DNA from: Camillea tinctor
Lineage: Eukaryota > Ascomycota > Sordariomycetes > Xylariales > Xylariaceae
DNA: 64,000 bases
Direction: 5' to 3'
NCBI GenBank assembly: GCA_022578605.1
Contig: MU394061.1
Location: forward strand, 620,001 to 684,000
The notes under the pieces were generated by a model. That model was not told the origin of the DNA. It did not search any database and saw nothing but the letters and a program-made list of their open reading frames with translations. Shown here in pieces: positions 48,435 to 63,307 of this stretch. The translations under genes and the position numbers were made by a program. Positions within the stretch are counted from its first letter, which is position 1. Every line of letters begins with the position of its first letter.

Positions 48435-50139
48435 GGTTCTACACTGCCAACGGGTATATCTTCAAAGAAAAGACAGAGAATGTGGATTCGCTATTTCGGT
48501 CGTGCTCGATTCAACCTTACCAGTTTACCTCGCTATAGCACATTCGGTTCGAAAGGTTGTATGTATGTATGTATATAGGTAGGTAGGTAGGTAGGTACTA
48601 GGTAGCAGCGAATCGTTGAAGACAGAGGATGTGTGGTGCTGTCCGGGTTCATGGAAGTGGCTTGCTCTAGCCTTGAATCGCCATCGATCTCTATCGACTC
48701 GAAAAAAAAAGGGCGACGTCAATGGAGCCGAGTTCCGAGTCTTAATTCTTCAGGTGTATACGTAGTTGACACTAGTAGACTCCTAGAAAGACCTGAGCTG
48801 AGCAGGGATCATCCAAAAAAAAAAGATGACACGGCGCAGGGAATCGCAAATGTGACTTGACTTGGCTTGAAGGAGGCCCTCAATCAACCCTTTGCAACGC
48901 GGCAACTTTTTTTTCAGAGCTAGGTTTTAGTGGTGGTGGAGTTAGAATTGGAATTGGAATTTGGCATTGGCATTCGCATTGGATGTTACATAAATGCCAT
49001 TTCAAATTTACCTTTTAGCCTTTCAACGGCTTATTGCACCTTATGCAATTACCCAGACCGCCTAACCCAGATCTTCAAGATAAACTTACCTTTGTACTAC
49101 GTACTACGTATTTTATTTCAATTATCTTATCAGCGTATCGATAAGGTCCCATCTCATCTAAACTAAAGCAAGGTCCAGAATATGAATTAAGAGGATGTAA
49201 AGATGTTGGTGAATCTAACTACTACTAAACCACTCGCTGCTTGCCATTATGAATGAACTAAACTAGCAAAAGCAGGCCAAACCAGCTTCCTTAAAGCAAA
49301 CAGCTGACCTGATGAGTATCTAAAGAGAGGCTTGATATAACCACCTAAGTAAGTTAAGTAGTCCATAAGTGTTAGAAGTAACAAGCCATAAGGTACATGG
49401 AATAAAGAGAGTTTCTATGTATATGTAACGGTATCGCAAGTGGTTGTAGTTCTAGCTCCTCGCACAACAACGTGATTACCTAAGTTCTTGCTAGGTCCTT
49501 GAAGTCATGAAAGTTCAAGTTATACCTACCTACTAGGGAGTGTTTACCTTAAGGTTACGACCAATGTCCCCTTGCGGCGGTTAATCATACTTCTCAGCCA
49601 CATCCCACCAGTATAGCCCATTGGCAGTCACACATGGGCAATCTCAAACAGCACCTGCAATAGCACTGAATACTTAGTAATTACATGTGTAGAAAGAGCT
49701 AATAGTCCTTAGAAACTCCCCCCTTGTTACTTTTGAGTATAACCTTAGGTGTAACCTTATGTGGACCTGCTTAACCTAGCTTTATTTCCAATTGCCCACC
49801 TTGATGCCCCTAAAGGTAACAATGTGGACTAGATTCAGCAAGCAGGTAGGTTCCTAGATAGACGCAGTAAATGTACATGCCACACTAATACAGAATATCA
49901 CGGAAATAGTTTTTTTAACAGTTTCGATTCTGTTGTACAAACTACAAGAAAAAGTCAAGACAACGTCGTAACGAGTATATGAATGATCCCATAAACATGA
50001 CATCCCGTGACCCGAAAAAAAGATCCTGTACACCTCATACTGTAATTCTAGGAAACTTCTCCACAATGCTCCTGCATGCAGTTCTCCTATAATTACTCCC
50101 TTATTTTTTGTTTCCCGTGTCTTTCCCAAACCTAACGCT
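48435..50139. other. 1.7-kb intergenic region
   Basis: Between the rbd2 start and the aconitase stop. Holds the rbd2 promoter, GTAT and GGTA tetranucleotide repeats at about 48556-48597, a direct repeat GAATTG/GGCATTG at 48945-48982, and otherwise AT-rich DNA with no accepted frame. Confidence 0.5.
48556..48597. repeat. GTAT/GGTA tetranucleotide microsatellite
   Basis: Tandem TATG/GTAT units passing into GGTA units, about 130-170 bp upstream of the rbd2 start codon. Confidence 0.85.
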
Positions 50140-52841
<2,702 letters not shown>

Positions 52842-55800
52842 GGTGACAACCGGAGGTCCTGAGAGCTATGTAGGAGGGGTCAAAACGGACAATGATAAGA
52901 GGAAGCAGACAAGTCTTGCTGACGACAGAGGGATGGAGGGGTAGAGGCACAAGGAGACGAGGTTGGTAAAGGAATGACCTCTCTCAGGAAGGAGAAAAAA
53001 AAGTGATGTGAGGGAGGAAAAGAAGAAGAAAAGAAGAAAAAAAGGTGGAGAGTTTTTGGGTTCGCGATAAAAAAGACGATGGAAGCGAAAATGGCAAAGC
53101 TATTGCAGCTGCATGCTATTGGTGTGTTACAAGTCTCCAGAGCAATCAGGACCAAAAGGCCTACCTAGGTTAGGTAGGTAAGGTTCTGGGTAGGCATGTA
53201 CAGGTTTCCATCGCTGGCGGTACGTCGGCTAAGACGAGGAGGTACCGGACCCACCCCAGAACAGTGGCGTCGGTCCAACGGACGAATCAGGAGCAACCCG
53301 ATTACTCCCAGACTCAAGAGATTGACCAAGAGTGATCTCACAATCGCTCTATGGGGGCTGGCCAACCAAACAGAGCGCCTCTTTTGTCATTCACCTTGTG
53401 AATTTCTCGCCCATGTCGCTTTTACCCAAGTACCTACACATACCGAATCGTCACGATGGCTTTGCTTTTTCTTCATAGTATTTACACCCGGATCGTTTCT
53501 ACAGGTATTTGGGGTTTAATTGGTGTGTTCCGACCGGGCATGCAACTCCCTACCTGTTTTTCCCCTTCTTTTATCCCAACGGTCGCCGGAATGTGGAATG
53601 CAGACGGATGAAAGTGGCTGTATGGATAACCACTCCCCTGCAGCCAGGGTTATCTCCGAGCCACGATAACAGTTCTCTGACACCTGCACCAGCAACGTTT
53701 TTATTATATTGCCGCATAACGCCACAGCCAATCGAAATTGCCACCCCGACTCTTTTGTATTACAATATACTCTACGTGAGGAACCGGACGACACCAATTT
53801 TTTGACTCTTTTTGTCCGGATTGTTTCCAAAGTTCTGGTCGAGGTGAGTATGTATCTGTTAACAACCTGCTAAGACTAGGCTAGCTCGGTCTAGTCGGAC
53901 CCGGTCGGTTTACGACTATACCCTTAAAAAGACATCCATTCCATATTGCCGCAGAATCTCAATCGGGCACAGATCTCGACCTGGATTGGACTTGCATGCT
54001 AGGTACGATATGCAGGACAAGATACAAGTGGCAGAGAGGAAATAAGTGCCGCAAAAAAAATCTACCCTCGGCCAAATTCCAAACCCAGCCTCACTGATAG
54101 GGCATATGGCCCACAAGATGAACTATTTTCACTTAACAACTAACAAGTTTACGAAACTAATACGATAACATGCCTATTTACAACACTATACTATGCTAGT
54201 GTACGGCTCTAACACGATATCTTTATAAAGCGGGCAGTCTAGGTAATAACTCAACTTACATAACCTACATAGGTACACGGGAATAAGTCTAGACATGTGA
54301 TATGTATGTACTTACCTCAGGTTACCTAGGTACTTTCCTCATGTAGGATATCCGGTCCGCTGGGTGTATTGAAACCCTACAGGCTGGACTCTGGGTCCTT
54401 TAGCTACATGCAATCTACGTAACCTACAACTGGAAGGAAGGAGCATTTTACGGGTTTACAACTAGAGAATGTTACATAACCCTTTGCCAGCCTTGTCCCT
54501 CCCCTGGTTCCCACGATGTGGGACTTTTTGAGGTCTGCAGGTCAACTTTAGCAGTGCCAAGAACAAAATTTGTTGTGTCTCCAGACCAGATATGTGGGCC
54601 CCAATTGGCCAATCGGTGGAAAGGCTGGTGTAAGAAACGTTGCCCGCCAGATCGCCTTCATATCTTTTTTTTTTTTTTTTTTTTTGGTTTGTTTTGGTTC
54701 GTTATTTGTGTGTTCAACTACCTCGGTGACTCCATCGCCGAACCGCTTCCGCTTCATCCAGCCAATATTTACGAGAAATGTGCATGCCTCCATTGGCGTA
54801 ACTCCACACTGCCACTGAGACACCTATCGTGAAGTTTCCGCGGAGAGAACCCAGAGGGTAAACCAACACAGATGAAAACTATTTTGAAGTTTATGTGGGC
54901 ATTATGTGATTAATGCCTGTGTGCACTGAACTACACTACGTACGCCATCTAAAGCTGAGACCAGGATGAAAATGTGGGTTGAAATTGATTATCGTGGAGC
55001 ATGTGAATGGTCGTTTCAAACCAGACCAGAGCATAACCCCACCAAACGATATTTCAACCCACTACGCATCACGTCATCACCAATACTTCCCTGTAAAGCG
55101 CACTAAACTTGACTTATACACTATACAATACAACACATTAGAACACAATACAGCCTAATAGAGAGATGGTATCTAGGGATTTTTTAATGAATGGCCTTGT
55201 TATACACTTCATAAACCAGACCAGGGACATCAATAAACCATCCAACTTAGTATTTCAATGAACTACACGTGACTAATTACCAAAAACATATCCTCTACCA
55301 TACTCAAGGCCACTTATAAATATAAACGGGAGTCTCATCTTATTCCCCGTGGATGCTTCCTCACTAATAACACCTGCCATAATTACGGATCAATGGAGGC
55401 CAAAAAAAAATAAATAACAATTTCTAAATGGAAACGTAGGTACGTATGTATTAACGTAACCGAGGTTAACAACAAAGCTGAGAAAAGGGATAATCAAACC
55501 TAAAGAAAGTGAAATCAAAGTAACACGGCAAGAGCCCATAAGGCAACGAATAGATATCTACTTCGATCCCCTTTTAAACTATGGGGTAGGTACGAAATTA
55601 GATCTATGACTTCAACTAACTAACCTAAAGGGCGAAGCAGCCTGTTGAGCTCGGGTGGTTTGTTTCAGAGCTCATATCATAGGCTAGAATATTTCTTATA
55701 CAAGTATACATCGTTGTTCCCTAGGGTCGTTCCATACCTCCTTATCTCGTAGCCAAAACAGTCCATGCCACCAGCTAGGTCACTGAGTGGAACACACATG

Positions 55801-56357
55801 CATATCGGGTTATCCGTACATAATACCACTTAAGGGTCACCATACCAACCCAAACACGGGCAACATCATGGATGTACGGAGTACACTGACCTACCTATGT
55901 ATTTACAAAGGGCAAGGCCTACTACAGCCAAAAAATGAGCTATATTTAACATACCCTCTCATACGTTCTGGCTAAAGAGAAATTCAATAATTTTTTTTTG
56001 TCAGGAGTAGTTATCTGTTACTTATCCCCCTACTGACACGCTGCGGTATACACAATGAGTACATAGGTGCCAGAAAGAGCCAATGACGAAACGCACACCC
56101 GTAGGCTAATCGATAAGATAAACGCTATCTAAGCCATGTGTCCCCACTAAATTTTATCAGTAGTGGATATTTTTTGACAATTCTCCAACTGAAAATTATC
56201 GAGTCCATCCATACTGCTTACAACCACTGATAACACAATCATATTTACTTTGCACAGACGACAAACCAGCAGGTCAAATTTGCTTCTTTACACCACATCA
56301 TTCAGCAGTCACCAATCTCTCACTTAAGAGGAATAAACACATAAAAAACATCACACA
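52842..56357. other. 3.5-kb intergenic region between divergent aco1 and bud20
   Basis: Contains the aco1 promoter and leader (A/G-rich on the plus strand at 52980-53045), a T21 run at 54665-54685, one TACCTAGGTA palindrome at 54323-54332 and a related CCTAGGTTAGGTAGGTA stretch near 53163. Short frames at 53196-53519 and 54518-54832 are not supported. The last 400 bp is AT-rich and leads into bud20. Confidence 0.5.
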
Positions 56358-56838
56358 ATGGGTGTCGGAAACAAGCGCACCCTGACCAAGACCCGGCGAA
56401 AGAAGAGAGACATCGACCAAATCAAGGCCGACCTCCTCTCGCCGCGGCACCTTGAGATATTCAAGGAGACTAAGGCACCAGAAGACCTTCCCGGACTAGG
56501 GAAATGGTACTGCACGGAATGCGCCAAGTGGTTCGAGGGCGAGGCGACACTGGTTCTACACAGAAGAGGGAAACCGCACAAGAGAAGGTATGTGGGAGAT
56601 GCTATTTATATTTGCATCAAAGTTCCCTCGATATTGCACTGGGGGATTATTTCCTTTTTTTTCCCCTCTGCATTAACGTAGCTAACATGTAAATTCCCCA
56701 TGCAGAGTGAAGCAGCTCCGTGAAGAGCCGTACACCCAGAAAGAGGCTGAGGCCGCAATCGGGCTGAGAACCGATAACCACAGATCCCAAGGATCCAACG
56801 ACAACAACGATGTTACCGAGATTGACATGGAGACGTGA
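56358..56838 (+). CDS. bud20: C2H2 zinc-finger 60S export factor Bud20 (ZNF593)
   Basis: Bud20 is a shuttling pre-60S ribosome factor needed for export of the large subunit. Two exons, 56358-56587 and 56706-56838, give 120 residues; the intron (118 bp) falls directly after the finger. The basic start MGVGNKRTLTKTRRKKRDID is the family signature and a likely nuclear localisation signal. The finger WYCTECAKWFEGEATLVLHR has Cys52, Cys55, His68 and His74 (C-x2-C-x12-H-x5-H, the ZnF-JAZ type). After splicing it continues KPHKRRVKQLREEPYTQKEA, as in Bud20. The tail is acidic and Asn-rich. Convergent with dam1, 286 bp apart. Confidence 0.95.
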
Positions 56839-57124
56839 ACGGGCGGGTTCCTGTGGCACCTCTCTCTAGCGCGATACGATACACATACGATGTCCTCTCT
56901 TATACCATTATAAGCGGTATTCAACAACTCTTTGTTTGGTCCATACCGTGGCCCGGCTTGGAGTTTACCACATACTCTGTTGATACCCCTAAGCGTACAC
57001 ACATGTACACATACGCATAAACATATGGTCCCATGAATTTACGCTCAGTACATACCACAAACGTAGCAGCTTTGCTACAATATAGGAGGAGGAGAAACTG
57101 GCTTATAGGTCGCGCACTTCTCTA

Positions 57125-58091
57125 TCACCTCAGTCCACGCGCTCTAGGCCTCACAAGGCCACTCCCGCGCCCCCTCCCTGTTGTGCCTCTTCCTCTGGAC
57201 TGGGTGCCGCCACCTCTTGTCGAAGGTCCCGGTACACGCGATTGCCTAGTTTCGGCTGTGGAGAACTTTTTGGGCGTTGGTTTGGAGACGGAGGTTGGGT
57301 TGTCTACGAAAGATATGTCCGTAGTCCTACAGTGAGAGAAAAAAAAAGGGTCAGATGGGCTGGGTTTTGGGGAGGGTAACTATTGCGAAATAAAATACAA
57401 AACTTACATGAATGTGGTTTCTCCTTCCATTTCACCTCGTTCTGTGCTTCGAGATCGAGGGGCTACAAAAGTTATACCTTGTTAGTCGATGATGTTCCGC
57501 ATACTTGGAGTAAATGGTTATTGTGTTTGATCGTACCTGGCTGTGACGGTGATGGCTGCTCTTCGTTTAGTTTCGCCCGGCGAAAGGATTCAGAGATAGG
57601 ACCCTATAGCGCGCCCATGAGTTAACAAAACTATGACCTTATCTTGGGGGGAACTCCCTCCAACTCTTTTCTATACATATAACAACATGCATATGCCCCT
57701 TCCCTCCTCTTCTCCTCTGACTACCCACTCAACTAATCCCAACTATCTTCCCCAAACCCCTAAAACTCACCTCCGGAAAGTCCACGCAGAAAGCGTTCAT
57801 GTTGAGCCCGTAGAGGAAGGAGGCGAAGCTCTCGCTGAAGCGCGCGAGGCTCTCGTGCATCAGCTGGAAGTGCATCATGTTGGCCTCGAGGTCGGCCACC
57901 GCGTCGGCCAGCTCGGCGAAGGCCGGCTCGAAGGCGTCGAGCGGCAGGGCGTCGGGGGCGTCGGGCCCGCGCTGCGCCGACTCGCGCAAAGAGGACCGCG
58001 ACGAGGGACGCAGCGGCGTGGTGGGCCGCGAGCGGGAGGTCGAGCGGGGGCGCCGCGTCGTGCTGCCGTCGCGGGGTTGGGATGCGGACAT
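57125..58091 (-). CDS. dam1: DASH/DAM1 kinetochore complex subunit Dam1
   Basis: Dam1 is the microtubule-contacting subunit of the fungus-specific DASH ring that couples kinetochores to spindle microtubules. Four exons on the minus strand, 58091-57771, 57603-57537, 57462-57408 and 57326-57125, give 214 residues. The N-terminus is Ser/Arg-rich (SRSRPTTPLRPSSRSSLRES). The conserved Dam1 domain is ALPLDAFEPAFAELADAVAD, followed by LEANMMHFQLMHESLARFSE and SFASFLYGLNMNAFCVDFPE, then across the junction GPISESFRRAKLNEEQ. The C-terminal tail is Gly/Arg-rich (RGRGTTGRGRGSGLVRPRAR) and should be the microtubule-binding, Aurora-regulated part. All four exons keep phase. The single-exon reading with the tail VSFRGLGKIVGIS is unspliced intron. 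Confidence 0.94.
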
Positions 58092-59392
58092 TTTTTGGGG
58101 GTTCTGCGTTACTTGGTTTCTTTTTCTCGGTGGGTTGATTGGAATTCTCGGGATGGGTGGGGAGGTAAGTGGGCGAGGTGGGATTTCCGGATAGTTTGGT
58201 GTTTGTTCAATAAAGATGATGGTGATGGCAATGGTAAGTAAACAGAAAGCCCACTTCTAACCGATAATTGCTCTGGGTTATCGCCTTATCATGGGCGCGT
58301 TATCAGAGAGGGAAAAAAAAAGCTCTGACGGTTTCGCCATACGTACATTACATAGCGGGGTTTTTACCATTTTCTTTTTTTGGTTCTATGGCTGGAGACA
58401 CGTGCACCCGTCCCCTAAATGACCTACCTACACTTAACAGAGGGGCTCTACCTTAATGGATCTTTTAGGTGACGTAACTTTATTTAACAGCGCCGTTTAA
58501 CGGGCGATCGGATGGGAGACAGGCTCCGAAAATAAATAATAAAACCCTGAAATCCCCGGATAATGGAATAAGCTAACTACCAGTTGAGCTTGGTTATAGT
58601 AACTACTTCTCAGTTTTTCTGTTTTACTACATAATACGTCAATCAATATTGGTATTAGTCAGTAAGCTAGGTAGTGTAACTCGATCGAGACATTTTTTTA
58701 AGTTTGCGCTCTTTATCGTGTAAGTGTAATCTTGATAAAAAGGTAAGAGAGACAAAACATTCGTTTTACCATCATCAACTACCTCTAACACCGTTTTAGC
58801 TGATCGATTTTCCCTGGCGCATAAGGGGTTTTCAGGATTGGCACCAACCGGAAAGCACGAAATACGGTCATCTGCATCTGCGCATTGTCGCGAACGTTCG
58901 CATGCGACAATTCTATCAGCAACCAAAACTAAAACCGGCCTCTTTCTTTTTTTCTTTTTTTTTTCTTCTCTCCGACTTTCGCTAAATACTTACTCACTGT
59001 AGACTGTATGTAACAACTATTTACTATTTATTACTTTCTATCTAATCTAATACAACGTACTCCATAATAGGTATCATATCCTTAGACGAGCATCCAAGAG
59101 CGACTCAGCCTCCACCATAGGGAAATTGTGTTGTCCATACTAGGTAGTTCGGCTCCGGCGGTTTTTTCTTTCTTTCTTTCTTTTCTTATTCTCTTGTTTC
59201 TCTTCTTCTTTTCTCTATCTTACCCTTTTCCTTCTTATTTTATTGGTATAATATAATATTATATTATACATATTATATTATACTATACTATACTATACAT
59301 ATGTCGAGTACATACACACATATACCCAGGTACCAACTAAACTAACTGCTTCTACTACATTATCTTCTACTACTATTCCTCTTATAGATCTT
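58092..59392. other. 1.3-kb divergent intergenic region dam1 / Sec14-like gene
   Basis: Contains both promoters. An AT repeat (TATA, ATATT and TACTA units) runs from about 59245 to 59300, and TTTC repeats occur at 59165-59185, close upstream of the Sec14-like start. Confidence 0.55.
59245..59300. repeat. TATAA/TATTA/ACTAT low-complexity AT tract
   Basis: About 55 bp of almost pure A/T in short imperfect units, 90-150 bp upstream of the first ATG of the Sec14-like gene. Confidence 0.85.
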
Positions 59393-61431
59393 ATGAAAAC
59401 ATCAGCTCGCATCTGCAGCTGTTACCACCCCATCCTGCAGACCTCTCTCTTCTCCACCAACAGTACTACTGCTACAACCTTCAGATCCTGTCTATCCGTT
59501 CCTACTCGTCAGCTCTGCATATATCGTAGAATTACCCTGCGCCCGCCCTCGCGCCCCGCTCTACTTCTGTCTCGTCCTTGCTCGACTTCTGTAACCTTAC
59601 AACAACAACAACCTACTGTTACTGCTTCCCCCTCACCACTTCAAGCATCCTTCTTCCCCTTCCAGTTTAGGACACTTGCTTGCGTAGCCCCTTCGCTTCC
59701 ACCGCATCTATCTCAGGCTGAGAAACCGCTTCGAAGCAAGATATCTCCCTTGCTCTCTGCCCTGTGTATCCTTGCCCTTGGCGCATTTCTAGCCCGCGAA
59801 AAGAACACCCAAGATTCGAACGTCTCAGGAGGAGAAGCCATGGAGGTACTTCCAGGCAGACCGGGGAACTTGACTCCCGAAGAGGAGGAGAAGCTGCGCA
59901 AGTTCTGGGAACTGTTCCTGAATGTATGTGGTGTCTTAGACGACGAGGCCACTGGCGAAACCGAGTCGTCGTCGACTGCGCACGACAAGACCTCTGCCAC
60001 CAGCCCAGAGAAATCGAAGAAGAAGCGCCTAGGCCTCTTCAAGAAGAAGAAGGACAAGCACAAGGACTCTTCGTCGGCTTCCGAAAAGGCCCCCGGCGCA
60101 GACATCGTTAAGGAGAACGATCCTGAAGACAAATGGGGCGAGAATAAGGCCTATCACGACACTCTAGCCAAGCACCCGCCTAGCGAGATCAGGGATACCA
60201 TATGGTCTATGGTTAAACATGATCACCCAGACGCCCTCCTACTGCGCTTTTTGAGGGCCCGTAAATGGGACCTGCCGAGGGCGCTCGTCATGCTGATCTC
60301 AACTATGGACTGGAGGAAATCGCAGATGCACGTCGACGATGACATCATGTTAAACGGCGAGGAGTACGCGCTCATCAACGCGAGTAGTACTGACCCGGCC
60401 GTGAAGAAGTCGGGCGAGGACTTCCTCGCCCAGATCCGCCTCGGCAAGAGTTATTGCTACGGCATTGACAAGTCCGGGCGCGCCATCAACGTCGTCCGAG
60501 CTCGGCTGCACAAGGCCGGCGAGCAGTCGGAAGAGTCCCTCGAGCGGTTTACAGTTTATCTCATCGAGACCGCCCGCCATCTCCTATCACCCCCGGCCGA
60601 TACTGCTGTAAGATGGCATACCTTGCATCACTCTGGAGAGCATATACTAACCATTTATTGTAGTGTGTCGTATTTGATCTGACTGGCTTTTCATTAGCAA
60701 ATATGGTAAGTTGGACTCATCACTTGCTGTCGTTTCTTTCTTTCTTTCTTTTTTTCGGCCGCCGCTCACCATGCGTAGGACTACACCCCGGTGAAATTCA
60801 TGATAAAATGCTTCGAAGCCAACTATCCAGAAAGTTTGGGCGTTGTGCTGGTTCACAAGGCTCCATGGGTATTCCAAGGTTTGTCAATAGATACCTTAGT
60901 CCTTACGAGGCTAGGCCAAACTAATGGCGTGACGCAGGTATTTGGAAGATAGTGCGCGGGTGGCTCGACCCGGTGGTAGCTAGCAAGGTACACTTCACGA
61001 ACAACCTGCAGGACCTGGAGGTGTTTATCGAGGTGGACCGGATACCCGACGACATGGAGGGCAAGTCGGGGTGGACGTATTCCTACGTGGAACCGGTGCC
61101 GGGTGAGAATGAGAAGATGAAGGATACGGCCACGCGCGACACTCTGCTGCAGGAGCGTGATCAGCTCTACGACGAGTACGAGAACCGCACTCTTGAGTGG
61201 ATCAATCAAGCCGATGCTGCTAAGCGCGCCGAAATCAATGCCCGCCGCAACGAGACCGCTAAGAAACTGCGTGAGTCCTACTGGCGCCTCGACCCATACA
61301 TCCGCGCCCGCTCGCTTTATGACCGTACTGGCGTCATTAAGCCTGACGGCACGCTCGATTATTACTCTCACAAGAAAGCGACGACGAATGGCAACTCGAC
61401 GACGGAAACGTCTGCGGATGATGTCGACTAA
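59393..61431 (+). CDS. CRAL-TRIO (Sec14-like) lipid-transfer protein with N-terminal extension
   Basis: Sec14-family proteins bind and exchange phosphatidylinositol or other lipids. The sequence is closest in my reading to the fungal Csr1/Sfh2 group. Exons 59393-60607, 60664-60705 (42 nt), 60779-60878 and 60938-61431 give 616 residues. The CRAL-TRIO N-lobe is around residues 260-330 (HPDALLLRFLRARKWDLPRA), and the lipid-binding lobe follows (CVVFDLTGFSLANMDYTPVK, PESLGVVLVHKAPWVFQGIW). Ahead of the usual family start MEVLPGRPGNLTPEEEEKLR (Met150, at 59840) an in-frame extension runs 149 codons. It has no Asp or Glu before residue 110, many Arg/Ser, and a hydrophobic helix at 117-134 (ISPLLSALCILALGAFLA). 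That suggests a mitochondrial presequence plus anchor, or else open 5' UTR with translation starting at Met150. A Lys-rich insert (KKKRLGLFKKKKDKHK) lies between. Confidence 0.88.
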
Positions 61432-62075
61432 GGCAACTGGCTAACGAAACTTTTTCAAATGGGAACGGTTTGGAAGTTTTTGGAAGGAGAGGATGTAAGA
61501 AACAAGAAGAGGGAATGGAATGGAGGAGGGGGTTGATGAATTCACATAAGAGAGGATTAAGGAAAAGAAGAAAATATACAAAAAAGGGAGAAGGCATATA
61601 GATAGAAAGGGGTAAAAAAACAAAACAAAGGGAATATGGGAAATAGTAACCATAACATAGGGGGTTTATGCATAAGTACAACAAGAGCCAATGCTCATCG
61701 GTATTAGGACAACAGCAATTAGAAACATATTGATATCTGTTCATCTATATGAACTTTTGGAAGATGGACGGGAAAAAAAACTTTTCTGGTTCTCTTTTGT
61801 TTCTTTCCTTCTAGGTCACTTATATCAAGTACCTAGTGATATTTCTATTCATCTCTAAGATCATTGGTAAATTTGTGATAGGGATTACCTAACTAGATAG
61901 CTAGGGTTGTGTGTCCTCTACTCCTTATTCTATTCCCTAACCCCCCCTTTTCCCTTTTCTCTTTTTCATGTTTAATTTCGTTTATTTGGCTTTTCCCTCA
62001 TTCCCTCCAAACCCCTTTCCCCTAGTGTGATTTAGGCCACCTCTATCCCATAATAGAATCAATCAGGTGAGAACC
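61432..62075. other. Intergenic between convergent genes
   Basis: 644 bp of A/G-rich then C/T-rich sequence: the 3' UTRs of the Sec14-like gene and the HIT gene. No accepted frame. Confidence 0.6.
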
Positions 62076-63307
62076 TCACATCTTGGACTTGATGTCCTCG
62101 AAGAGGGCCTTGAGGGCGTCCATATCGGTCGGCTGCTGGGGCCAGCCGACGCCGAGACCTTGCTCCTCGCTGGGCTTGGGGATCTAAGGTGCCCGTGTTA
62201 GCCCTTCTCTTCCTCTCTATTTTTGTGATGGAAAGGGAGGAAAGGGGATAGATTGCATGGGTGGTGTTGAGGCTAGACGTACCATGTGGAAGTGAACCTG
62301 GAGATCGAGAATTTATAGCTGGTTAGTTATCCATATACTAGGCATACCATATCCAGGTATGTTTATGAATTTCCTTCCTTCCTCTTTTTGAGGAAAAAAG
62401 GGGAGAGAACAGGAATTATGGGTTCGGAGTGAGGCTTCGTTTTGTGGAAGCTTTGTTAACTCACGTGGTCGACGAGCTGGTGTGCGATGCGGCCGTTGTT
62501 CTGCAGGATGTTGTAGTTGGTAGCTCCCGTGGCGGCGACGAGCTTCTTGGCTACGGGCTATTATTTGGCAGGGGGGGCGAGAACATTGATTTCTTGTATT
62601 AGCATATTTATAGTCTAGTACTTGCTTGATTTCTTCTTTCTTTCTTCATACACATACACATACACACGCCTACTCTCTTCTATATACTTCTCTCACTCCC
62701 TCTTTCTCTCTCTCTGTCTCTCTTGCTCGTCCTTACTCTCCATCAAATTAAGGTAAAGGGTAAGGGGAGTCAGCTGGACTTACCAAGATCTCGCTCAGGT
62801 GTTCATCTGGGATGTCGGAGAGCTTCTCACCGTGGAACTTGGGGATGACGAGCTATAGCGAAGGATGGGAATGTAAGTAAAAGCATGCTTGAGAAGTCGA
62901 TAGTCGATTGGTCCTTTCTCGCCATTCGACCTGGTTGACTTACAGCATGGCCCTTGCTCAAGGGGTTGATGTCGAGGAAGGCGAGAGTCTTATCGCTCTC
63001 AAAGAGCTTAAAGCATGGGATCTCACCTATTTATTTTGGATTTTCTCAAGTTAGTTTATGTTACTTATATAGGCTTTGAGGCTGCATATCTGAGTAAGGA
63101 TGAATGAGCAGCCGACTCATTGGAGCAAGATAGATTTATTATAATGATGAAAAGCATACATATAGAAATGATAGGAGAGGGGGAAGGCTTCTAGTTCGAA
63201 AGTGAGATCGATGAGGGGCAATGAAGAAAGAGGGGAGGGGATTCGGGAATTGAGGAGGGATAACAAGACTTGCCCTTGATGATCTTGCAGAAGATACAAG
63301 CTGCCAT
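62076..63307 (-). CDS. hnt1: Histidine-triad (HIT) nucleotide hydrolase, Hnt1/HINT1-like
   Basis: HINT proteins hydrolyse adenosine 5'-phosphoramidates and related AMP conjugates. Six small exons on the minus strand give 133 residues: 63307-63274, 63026-62944, 62852-62784, 62557-62465, 62297-62283 (15 nt) and 62183-62076. No single frame shows the gene, but the spliced protein is complete: MAACIFCKIIKGEIPCFKLF, LAFLDINPLSKGHALVIPKF, NYNILQNNGRIAHQLVDHVH and HMIPKPSEEQ. The triad is His93, His95 and His97 (HVHFH), split between exons 4 and 5. Intron 1 begins GCAAGT instead of GT (63273) and ends TAG at 63027. It is accepted because only this joint restores KIIKGEIP. Length equals HINT1 plus a few residues. 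Confidence 0.92.
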
